Shown here: positions 22,933 to 34,700 of the stretch, piece after piece
Position numbering within the stretch: position 1 is the stretch's first letter
Layout of the letters: every line of letters starts with the position of its first letter
NCBI GenBank assembly: GCA_946803715.1
Contig: CAMPET010000206.1
Location: 61,162-125,161, forward strand
DNA from: Beroe ovata
Taxonomy: Eukaryota > Ctenophora > Nuda > Beroida > Beroidae
Direction of reading: 5' to 3'
Length of the DNA stretch: 64,000 nucleotides
Translations under genes and position numbers: made by a program
Notes under the pieces: generated by a model
Seen by the model: the letters and a program-made list of their open reading frames with translations, nothing else
The model's database searches: none
Told to the model about the DNA's origin: nothing

Positions 22933-24065
22933 ATGGTTCACAAGGAGCGGTGTGTTTGCGAGATTTGCACGTGCGGAAAGCACCACTGCGCGCCAGAGCA
23001 GAAGTTCAAGAGCACTGGACAGATCAAGCTTGAGAATCAGGTATCAATTAGTGGGTTCGAAAGGGGGTATCAGGATTGTGAAATAGGGCGAATTGCGGTC
23101 ATATACGTAATTTTATAGCGGAATAAGGGAGGTGTGATGGATACATCAAATCGTGAGCTATTACCTATTACCTATTACCTATTACGATGACGAAGACTTG
23201 ATGACTCACGCTCAATATGTTCAGGGTGACATCTATGTGGCTGCCAAGACGGCATACCAGTTCCCTGACAGTCTCAACCTGTTCCACGGTGCTCAAGATC
23301 TCACTACTGTCGTTAAAGGGGATTACAGGGTAATCACATTACAAAACCACCATTATAGGATGGTTCATAATCATAATGAACGTGATTCTCAGTAAATCGG
23401 AGGTGTAAAAGTTGATTATTCTCAAAGACATTACCCCCCGTCTTGACAATTCATCTCATCTCAGGGTCATGATAAGGTTGGTGTTGAAAGGATGAAACCC
23501 AAGGATCAGATTGAACTGGGAGCTGGGAAGATGGATGGACTGACAGTGAACGCGATTGAGTTTCCGGGATATGATGTCACAGTGACAGCAGGGGATATGA
23601 AGGCAACAGCTGCAGCTCCCTCAGGTAAGTCTCATGGTTCATAACCTCCCTCTGAACGTTATGTTGATCTGAACGTTATGTTGAAGTTATCTAGAAGCTG
23701 CGTGATCTCACGATCAGCTTTGATATTTTACAAATTGTGTGAGTCACATACGACTCTTCCTAACTCTTATTCTCCATGAATTAGCTTCCCTCGTCTCCAC
23801 TCTTTTACCCGACTTCTCTCCTTCTCGGTACCCCTCATTTCCCCCTTGCTCTAACTCGGTGTCCCTATAACGCAGCTATCCGAGAAGCAGGTCAAGTGGA
23901 CTTCGGAGCAGAGGACCGCGTGAAGGCGTCTGTGTATGGTGAGGACTACAAGAAAACCCAGCCTAAAGTGAGAAAGTCCAAGAGACGGGGAACAGAGGTT
24001 GATTTTGGATCAGATTTGGAGCACATTACGAGTTACAAGACAGAATTCTTGGTATGTGTCAGTTT

Positions 24066-24099
<34 letters not shown>

Positions 24100-26752
24100 C
24101 GTTGTTGTTGTTGTTAGTGGCTGCCTTGTGTGGACATTGGTGTCCCATTTCAAGTTGATAAATATTGTGGATATTTCGGTTTCCACGGCAATCAAGTGTA
24201 AATGTAATTATGTCACCAATTTTATTCGGACTTGGATAGAGCAATTCAGCATTTAATTATTACTTGTGAAATTCATATACTGCACAAGTGTCCTATCCAA
24301 AACAATTCAATCCATTGCGTCAATGCTTGCTAAAGCACGGCAAAGCCTGCTTGTCAGTAAAATATATAATCTGCTCTTATGTTCATACACCCAGTTGCCT
24401 ATGAATAAACCGTTTATAAACAAAGTTTCTTTAGAATATGACGCATGCAAAAATAATTTACGAGGCAAAATTGCGAGAAATGCCCCCCGAAACCATCTCA
24501 TTCTTGGCAGTCTATTCCAATGTCCCTGTCTCCTAACCCTGCTAACCCATCTCGTCAGCCGTCACCTCTGTCCACTATGGATGACACCATGTATGGGTTA
24601 ATCCCTCAATTCCATACCTACTCTAATTTCGAATTGAAGTATACACCCCCTCCCCCTCATCAGGGCGCCGGTGGAGGCAAGCAGAAGACATGCGAGTTCA
24701 ATGATTCCCTCAACCTGTTCAGCGGTAATCAGGACCACCAGACGATTGTCAAGGCTGACTACCCGGGACACAGAGTAAAGGGGGCCGTGGAAAAACATAG
24801 ACCTAAGGATACATTCGAGGTTCGGAGTACGAATCACCCCGAACAAAACAGTTTTGCGATGAAACAGTTCTGTAATGATCTTGCACTCGTTTTGGTTCAT
24901 TGATCTATCACAGACTCACTGATATTTCAGATGGCCCACCTCGCTAGTTTGGATGTAGAGGATATCCCAGACATGGACCTGAAAGTGTCAGCCGGGAAGG
25001 GCGGAACTCTCAAAGCAGCAGTACCGGCAGCAGCACCCAAGAAGGGCGATAAGACCGCTACAGTGGAAGCTGCAGCTAACTTGGAAACTAGTCGGAAGTC
25101 GTTTGATCTGGCGAACGCGATGAAACGAACTAAGATGGAGACAGATACGAGTTACAGACAGCATTTCCCGGCCAAGAAGGGAGATAAAGTGGAGAAATTC
25201 AGCTTCAAGGATGGTATGTTTTTACCGAGGTTTTGTCATGTTCATTGAGCTTGAATAAGTTGTTGTACGAAAATATTTTCGTGGTGTTTTTATATGATTT
25301 CGCTATGCTAAGAAGAATTGCTCTTTGCATGTGAAGTCTTATCTAATTGGTCGACCTTATGACTTTGCAGTTTGCATATGATGTTATTACGATTTCCATA
25401 ACTATGTTCATAATAAAGCACAATCACCAATCCTTACTAGCCAATAACATATAAGTATATCAGAAGTATCGTCAAGTTGTAACTTTTCACGATGCATGCT
25501 GCTAGAGAGTCGGATCTTGCTATGTCTCATGACTGGAAAAATCACATCTCAGAGATTGAACCGAGTACTGGCGATCTTGATCTCGGGACTATACACCGGG
25601 CAGACTACGCCAAGTTCAGTTACGGCCGTCCAACAATCAACAGGATAAAGGATAACAATATCATGGGGATTAACTACGGTCTCGGAATGAAGGGGCTCAA
25701 GGTACGTGACACGGGGTGAACTTAGATCTGGTCTTGTTGCGCCGTTAATCGTATTCTTGCTGGGAAATGACTGTCAGTGTGTTTGACGCTTGTCCTCGTC
25801 TCCTCTCGAAGGAGAACTGTGAGAGCTGCACGTGGACGCGCAATTTAGAACGGTGTAGTCACGAATTGTAACATCTACCTTTGCATAGGAAGAGGATGTG
25901 GACGCGTACGGACTGGACGGTATCAGTGTCTCCCGAGGCTCGATGGGGCCCGTTGAGGGAGCTGCAGAGATACCCGTTAGTATAGCAATCATTAGAACAC
26001 GCCCCCTTACAATTGCTCTATTGACCAAAACCCCCTTATTTGACTTGTTTCTTTTTTATTCCGGCAACTTAAGCTCCTGTTTTTCGTAGGTCAAGAGCAG
26101 GGAAGGGACAAAAGACTCTGGTATATCTCTGGGACGGTAAGTTTTTGACAGAGCTAGTTTTTACTCATCGGTGAGCTCCAGTTTTCGGCATTTCCATCAC
26201 TGAATGATCTCTCACTCTCAGAGGCGAAAAAGTTGACAACGATACGACATACGGACTTGATTTCAAGAAGGTCAGCACCGGAAAAATGCGCACCAGCAAG
26301 AAAAGAGGTTTGTTCCCACACCACAGATCAAACACTATTTCATTCTACCACATGAACATGAGCAATCACTATCTGATCCTACCCTGATCCTACCTAGGTC
26401 AACACAAATATAACCTCAAATAACAAACATCCCCAATTCTTCGTAGATCCGACCATATCATTTGGGGGTGGTGCGATGTACGCCACGTCATATGGAGACG
26501 AGTTCAAGTTGAAACAATGCCTGGTACCCTCACTGGAGGAACTGGATGAGTACACATTCAAATCCATTCAGTCTGGTCACCGAGTGTATGATGTGAGTGA
26601 GAAATTTGTTTATTGGAAGTAAGTTTTGTGATATAAAGCGTACTTCAGTACTTCACGTATGATTGAATTTTGTATAATCTGTGTTACTATTACAGATCAA
26701 CTGCGGATGTCCGCCCAAAGGTAACTGTGGATGTACTCCGCCGCCGCAATAG
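22933..26752 (+). CDS. SAXO/FAM154-like stabilizer of axonemal microtubules
   Basis: Twelve inferred exons (22933-23040, 23225-23329, 23465-23624, 23876-24051, 24664-24819, 24931-25213, 25508-25701, 25889-25975, 26090-26136, 26222-26307, 26447-26592, 26696-26752) join in phase to 534 residues. The N-terminus has the Cys-rich CVCEICTCGKHHC signature of SAXO/FAM154 proteins. Repeated Mn-type microtubule-binding modules follow, for example SLNLFHGAQDLTTVVKGDY and SLNLFSGNQDHQTIVKADY. The C-terminus is another short Cys-rich motif, CGCPPKGNCGC. SAXO proteins lie inside or along doublet microtubules of cilia and flagella. The start ATG immediately precedes the Cys-rich signature, matching the family. 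The exon at 26090-26136 is only 47 nt but fits phase. The modules are more divergent than in vertebrate SAXO1/2. Confidence 0.8.
24066..24115. repeat. (GTT)n trinucleotide microsatellite in SAXO intron
   Basis: About 16 GTT units with one GTC interruption directly downstream of the 24051 donor. Confidence 0.9.
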
Positions 26753-28762
26753 AGCCTACTCGGGCTGTCATGGGTAGATATGCCAGATACTGATGGAATA
26801 AAACCAATCTTGATATTGGATTTACGGTAGTCAGATAATATAAGACATAGGTTAGCAAAATTCGAGGTTTGGGTTGAAAGAGATAGTTTGTCAAAGACAT
26901 TACGCACTTATGCAGTCGATTATAATCGATTGTTATTACCAATTAAACAGTTTTTAAAGGTCTGAGGTCAAATTTATGTAACTTTCAAGTCAATGACTGG
27001 AATCTACATTGTTCTGATAGCTCTTGAAAAGAGAATCCATTGTTGCACCATCTTTTTAACTTATAGTTCAGTTCTACTTCTACATAACATGTATGATTTG
27101 TCTCGAATTGAACAGAAGAAGAATCATAAATTGCTTGCAATACTGCAATACAAGTTGTATCCACATAGTGCCCTCGCTTTTTGGAGAGCCTCAAAGAAAG
27201 CGCTGATGCGCGTGTAAAATACACGCGTGCGCGCTAGCGGAATCAAATATTTTCAGTTCTGCGCCCGCGCCGGACGTATAATTCTTTGTAAGTTTTTGTT
27301 GTGATCGATTTGACATCATCCTGGACACCCAAAAACTGCCACGTCACCTACATGATCCAAGTGATGGAGCATGGCCTCGCTGCTTCGATAAAAGTTTAAA
27401 CTGTGTCCACTGGACCCAACATTTCAACACAGTCTTTATATCCAATCTAGATCATGTTGTCTTCCAACTATAGGAATAGGTTATAGATACGGAAGGATTA
27501 AAACTTGTAGATACCCCATGATTCATAACCAAACTGAAAAGACCAAGCGTATTCTAAGTTATTCACTTAGTAAACCAGTTAGTGCGTAGCTAGTCATTTC
27601 AGTCGAAAATTGGTAGTTCCATTATGCGAGGAATTCTTGGCTGGACAAGGGACAAGTCCAAATTGAACACTGCCACCAACGTGTTCCACGATAACATTCG
27701 ATATTATATTCATAATCTGAATGTATCGTTCTCCTAGAATCAATACAAGGGTGTTCGGATGAAGACCTCTGATGAAGATTAAAAGACAATTTCCTAACTA
27801 TCACCGTCTCCAAACACAAGAAAATAACTTTCCCTTGATCTACATGACATGGGAATCCGGCTACTAATACTCACCGTGATCCAAAAGAACCAACCCACGG
27901 TGCATATGAGCATCGTGGGAATATTTGTGAGGATGCGTCAGCGCATCCTTCAAGGATGAAAGTATCAGAACTCCTACTCATCATTGTAGTTCACTACCCA
28001 TCTTTTATGAAACCCATTCGGAATTCGGACGCACTATACCATGTGAATAATGCGTGCTGTCTGTGTGACATTTTCTGGCCGAAGTAAAGTGTTATTTATC
28101 GGTAGGCGTGTATTGGGACTTTGATCTGCCGGCTCGACAAGAACCATTTTCAAATACAAGAACAAGTTTTACCCAAGAGATTATTCCCTGAACTGGCGTA
28201 CATTACCAATCTCTGCTATCCCTTCCGATGTGAAATACATTGGTTGGGAATTTTTTGAGGGAGGATTCCGTGGCGAAGCCGTGGACACCCTGCTACTAAA
28301 CAAAAATAACAAAAAAACAAACAAAAAACAAAAATGCTTCATACCTAATGCGAATCAGTGGAAACAAAACCCGTTGCTTGAAGGAATTGATAAAATTCAA
28401 ATACACAAGGATGTTTCCCCCTTATCATCAATATGGTCATAGACCGCAGTATGAAACGATCTTAGAAGAAATAAACATATCTTCTGAAAGACTATAAATT
28501 TTGAAGCTGTGATTTTTATTAAACTAGAAAGAAGTAAAAATGTTATAAAACAATATTTGATGGGTTTTGATTGATCCCAATATTTTTATACAGTTAAAAA
28601 TCTTCGGTATTAACAATAAGGCTACCTACTATTTCTATAAAAATATGCTGAAATAATTTAGATTTAATGGTGTTTAAAATGCAGAAGTCCTGAAATAACA
28701 TCTGATGGAAAAATATCCCAGTAAATTAGTCCGCCCCAAGGTTCTAAGACCCTCCAAGGTCC
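26753..28762. other. Intergenic between SAXO-like and PLOD genes
   Basis: The SAXO 3' end has AATAAA near 26797. A GC-rich hairpin lies at 27205-27235 (GCGCGTGTA AAA TACACGCG). Segments at 27650-27830 (minus) and 28200-28300 (plus) give short peptides loosely resembling Tc1/mariner transposase, too decayed to call firmly. An A-rich stretch lies at 28300-28332. Confidence 0.4.
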
Positions 28763-31700
28763 TTAAGGGTCATTGAAGCTCACTAAAATGTACCGTGTCC
28801 CCTTTGTTATCTCCCTGCCCTCGTGATAGTGAGTTAGGCGTCCAGGATGAATTAGAGTCCAACCAATCTGAAAACAAATTCGGTTAAACGAAGTATGTGA
28901 ATCAATGAATCATCCTCAATAGAATCTTTCTCTCAAATGTGTGTCATAACGCGTGGCATATCACGCAAACAATTGCGTGTGATGAGGTGCGTGATAAAAT
29001 GCGTTAGAGGCATATCATGTATCAGATTTTACTCACATCAACATCTCTGACAAGACAGTTTTGTCTGATGAAGAAACTACCGCCGTCCTGCGATGAGAGT
29101 TTGATTTAAGTGAATTGTGTATATGGCGGAATAGTGAAGCATAAGCTTCTTTTCTCCAAATTGATAAAACGTTTTCTGTCAAATTGCCGTAGAATTTGTA
29201 TGTGGAGTAATATTTGGCCTAACTCTTGACGGATAACTCCCTAGGGAAGCAAGATAGGGTCAAAATTCGATATGGAATCGATTCAGCGTCCAAAACTACA
29301 TAGGAATTGATGGTATTTGCATGAAAATGTCCAACAAAAATTTTCGTCAAATTTCTGAGCTCAGTGGTAGAAAAGTCATCAGTGGACTCCACACTTTTAT
29401 ACTTCGTTTTTGGAGGTCTCTAATGAAGACTTCACTGGCACTTACGAAAACAATTTCCCACCAAATCATCTCTCCTACTCTCAGACTATAAGTTTCTACC
29501 CTTTTCATGATCATACCGGGTTCATACTCGCCGTGGAACCACGCCCAAATCACGATTTCAAACCCTTGGGAAGCAATCAGTACAAAAACACGAAAATCAG
29601 TCGGACACCATAATCGGAAAAATTATTTTCAAAGCACGATTAGTGGTAATAGGTGTTTCCGGCCTATTTTTTGACGTAGAATTCGAATCCGGAGGAATTT
29701 TGGGGCTAACTCATTCAGAAATTAGTAAAAATTCTAATTTCGTCCCTTATTTGACGTTGGAAGTCACATGACATACAGTTCCTCAGGGAAGCAAGATAGG
29801 GTCAAAATTCGATCGGGAATCGATTCAGCGTCCGAAAATACATAGGAATTGATGGTATTTGCATGAAAATGTCCAACAAAAATTCAGATCGGTAGAAAGT
29901 CAAGTGAGAGCTCCTCATGGTTAATCACATTTTTCACTTCTCTCCTCCCATGAATAAATATTTACTCTGCTCGTGCTTCTGGATCTGGGCCAGAACAAAT
30001 TGCTGCTCCTACCTCATAGTCGATGCCCTGTCGATTGAGCGCCGTATTGGTAGTGAAGGTAGAGTGGTCATGATGGGGGACCAACTTCCTCTGACCCTTC
30101 TCATGGTACTTAACCACGAAGCTGAGCAGTGCGTTACCATTGAAACTATAGCCCTCGAATACGCGTCGTTGTATTGGGGATACGTAATCCCGTAACACTT
30201 TCAACCACTCTTGCTGGGAATAGTGTGAGGCTCAGATCTGAGTAAATAGCGTCACGTGGCCAAGTAACTTGGCGTGGCCAATAACTTGGCGTGGCCAAGT
30301 GTCCATAACAACATGACATTACATCATGTATTAAGCTCTGGAATCAGCATGACCAGGTTACACAGATCGAATCTTGATTAGATTAGGTGGCATACACGCC
30401 ATGATTCTAGAATAACCTATGGGAAATAATAAAGGTGGCTTCAAATATTCAAAAAGTCTAGATCACGAAAGAACTGCGAACTCATACCTATAGTACAACT
30501 CTCAAGTCCCGACCGACGATATACCTACTTACCTGGAAGTTAATCTGAGTGAAGTGGACATCGACTGTCGGTACATTCTCGTACCCTCCCGCGAGTCTCT
30601 GATCGTTGTTTTGTCCGGAACCGGCGAATATATCTCCCGGTATAGTCTCTAACTCGTGGATCATGTGCCACGAGAACTTGCCTGAGAGAGAGAGGAGTGA
30701 AATAGATTGTGCAGGTATCAATCGGGCCTTCTCTCCGAATAATGGTCTTCGTGTATCATGTTGGAAATTGGTGTTGGGATAAAAATGACAGATATAAAGT
30801 TCCGACGCGACAGTCATCTGACAGTTACTTACGACAGTCTCTACTTACGTGACAAGAGTGGGAAGTGGAAAACATCAGGACAAGGCTGTGGGAATTCCGG
30901 ACGTGTTTTGGACAGGAATTCATCATAGGAGGGGTGTATATAGTTGAGCTTCCAATCTACGGGATTGGTGAATATCTGCCATAGGTCGTTGTGTGTGTTG
31001 GCCGTGGTGTAATTGTCCATTTTCTGAAAAAACAAGCGATTGTCATTATTCTTGTCATCTTAAGTGCCCAATTGATCACAATGATGGAGCACTATCAACT
31101 TCCTATTTCACATGAAGTTCAATTGCAATTCGGCAGTGGTTACGATTGTACGATGTACAATGTACATAACACACAATCGACCGTAATACATACAATTAGA
31201 TATAATAGTGACGTCACTAAATACCTTCAAATGACCGTGTTTCTTCAGGTTAACCACATGCATGAAAACATTGTTTTTTCTCGCGTTTGCTGCGAATCCC
31301 ACGTCGTAATTAATATCATCATAGGTTCGGTGTCGGAAACTCAACTTACTGGGGAAATGGGAGAGAGTGTGAGGCTTTCAATATGGTTTAATTGGAAAAT
31401 CTTTATTCATGAGAAGGCAATTATTTCCAAGCAAACACGTTAATATACTGTCTGCATTGATTTGAGAAGAGATAGCGCCTGTGATTTGAAACCACGATAA
31501 TTCGAGCAAACACAGAACAATACAGCTTACGGCTAGAACTGACCCAGAGTCAATGACATCGCCCCGTATGGCAACAAGATGGTTGATGAATGCCACATTC
31601 CACAATCCCTCACGTTCTCGTTTCACGATCTCTAGATAGTCACTGGATCTCTTGTAGAACCCGTCATTGCTCACATCACCCCAGAAATTGCTCCAATACT

Positions 31701-34700
31701 GAGAGAAGCAAAGTGGCAATCGAACAACTTGGCAAATCAAAGCACTAAAAAGAAAACTGGGTACTTGGATTTTTCATCCCACTGATTTCCATGCAATATT
31801 CTTCAAGTTCAAGAGAAATCCTTGTGTTCGCATATACCTGTCCAGGCACCGTAAGCTGTGTGGTAATCACCCCCTTGTTCCAGTAGATGAGATCAGTCAG
31901 GAGATTGTTATCAGTGATGGTGACGACACTGTCAATAGCAAAGTACCATCCACAATCAACCTCTGCACACGTGTACATCGCTTCCTCCTGGAGTTCCATG
32001 AGCTTCCTCTTGGCGGTCTCCTGGTGGGAGGGGGACATGGATCATGTTGGGATTGTTATTTACTGGATGATGGTAGATTGTTTTACGTGTTCCACTGTTA
32101 CGAGATGAATGGAGTTCGTGATAATAGTGGAGAAGCAATTGGCTGTCCGCCAGATATAGATAAGTAGCAGAACAAGATACATGGCACGTCCAATACCTTC
32201 GGTTGGAACAACTTGAAGCTGGCGAACTTGTTATCGGGGTTGTTGGTCACGTGATAATTCACCAGCTCCTGCACGTGATTTGCGTGATCCCACACGCGGT
32301 TGTACACACGCACGTGCCACTTATGTTGTGGGTAGTTCAGGGCGAATGTCGTGTTGATGAAATAGTCGATAAACGGAGTTCGTTCTGGGAGGAAAAAGGT
32401 GTTGCCATGTGACCTTGTCTAATAATAATTAACAATTAGTTGAACAATTATTGTTCCATGATCTGCTTCATATGAACTATGACTAAAGACCAACTCTGAA
32501 TGCTTATCTTATTATGTAAGTGCAAAAGAAGACTCAGTTGAGACTGGTAACCACGTAGTCACGTACCGTTAATGAACATGGTGGTAAGAATAACGGGCAG
32601 GTTATCAGTATCATTAACATCAATCCTCTCATCAGTCTCCGAGCAGGACAAACACTCCCCAGTCCGCCCTGATGTTGGGTCAAACCCGTGGGGGTAGTAG
32701 TTCCCGAACATNGTCCAAAAATACATAGGAATTGATGGTATTTGCAAGAAAATGTCCAACAAAAATTCAGATCGGCAGAAAGTCAAGTGAGCTCCTCATG
32801 GTTAATCACATTTTTCAATTCTCTCCTCCCATGAATAAACATTTACTCTGAGTCGGCTCGTGCTTCTGGATCTGGGCCAAACAAATTGCTGCTCCTACCT
32901 CATAGTCGATGCCCTGGCGATTGAGCGCCGTATTGGTAGTGAAGGTAGAGTGGTCGTGATGGGGGACCAACTTGCGCTGACCCTTCTCATGGTACTTTAC
33001 CACGAAGCTGAGCAGTGCTTTACCATTGAAACTATAGCCCTCGAATACGCGTCGTTGTATTGGGGATACGTAATCCCGTAACACTTTCAACCACTCTTGC
33101 TGGGAATAGTGTGAGGCTCAGATCTGAGTAAATAACGTCACGTGGCCAAGTAACTTGGCGTGGCCAATTGTCCATAACAACATGACATCGTGTATTAAGC
33201 TCTAGAATCAGCATGACCAGGTTACACAGATCTTGATTAGATTAGGTGGCATACACGCCATCATTCTAGAATAACCTATGGGAAATAATAAAGGTGGCTT
33301 CAAATATTCGAAAAGTCTAGATCACGAAAGACTGAGGTTTGCAGAACTGCGAAATCATATGACATATAGTACAACTCTCGAGTCTCGACCCCCCCCCAGA
33401 ATTTGAGGATATACCTACTTACCTGGAAGTTAATCTGAGTGAAGTGGACATCGACTGTCGGTACATTCTCGTACCCTCCCGCGAGTCTCTGATCGTTGTT
33501 TTGTCCGGAACCGGCGAATATATCTCCCGGTATAGTCTCTAACTCGTGGATCATGTGCCACGAGAACTTGCCTGAGAGAGAGAGGAGTGAAATAGATTGT
33601 GCAGGTATCAATCGGGCCTTCTCTCCGAATAATGGTCTTCGTGTATCATGTTGGAAATTGGTGTTGGGATAAAAATGACAGATATAAAGTTCCGACGCGA
33701 CAGTCATCTGACAGTTACTTACGACAGTCTCTACTTACGTGACAAGAGTGGGAAGTGGAAAACATCAGGACAAGGCTGTGGGAATTCCGGACGTGTTTTG
33801 GACAGGAACTCATCATAGGAGGGGTGTATATAGTTGAGCTTCCAATCTACGGGATTGGTGAATATCTGCCATAGGTCGTTGTGTGTGTTGGCTGTGGTGT
33901 AGTTGTCCATTTTCTGAAAAAACAAGCGATTGTCATTATTCGTATCATCTAAATTGCTCAATTGATCACAATGATGGAGCACTATCAACTTCCTATTTCA
34001 CATGATGATGAAGTTCAATCGCAATTTGGCAGTGGTTACGATTGTACGATGTACAATGTACATAACACACAATCGACCGTAATACATACAATTAGATATA
34101 ATAGTGACGTCACTAAATACCTTTAGATGACCGTGCTTCTTCAGGTTAACCACATGCATGAAAACATTGTTTTTTCTCGCGTTTGCTGCGAATCCCACGT
34201 CGTAATTAATATCATCATAGGTTCGGTGTCGGAAACTCAACTTACTGGGGAAATGGGAGAGTGTGAGGCTTTCAATATATGGTTTAATCAGAAAATCTTT
34301 ATTCATGATCAGGCAATTATTTCCAAGCAAACACATTAATAAACTGTCTGCACTGATTTGAAAAGAGACAGCGCCTATGATTTGAAACCACGATAATTTG
34401 TGCAGACACAGAACAATACAGCTCATAGCTAGAACTGACCCAGAGTCAATGACATCACCCCGTATGGCAACAAGATGGTTGATGAATGCCACATTCCATA
34501 GTCCCTCCCGTTCTCGTTTCACGATCTCTAGATAGTCACTGGACCTCTTGTAGAACCCGTCATTGCTCACATCACCCCAGAAATTGCTCCAGTACTGAGA
34601 GAAGCAAAGTGGCAATCGAACAACTTGGCCAATGAAGGGACGAATCACGAAAAAGAAAACCGAATATTTAGATTTTTCATCTACTACTTCTCATCCCACA

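Noticed and set aside
23896-24256. Poly-Cys/Val open frames at 24 kb
   Set aside because: Product of the GTT microsatellite in a SAXO intron.
32098-32412. Plus-strand open frames within the PLOD locus
   Set aside because: Mirror frames of the conserved minus-strand PLOD exons.
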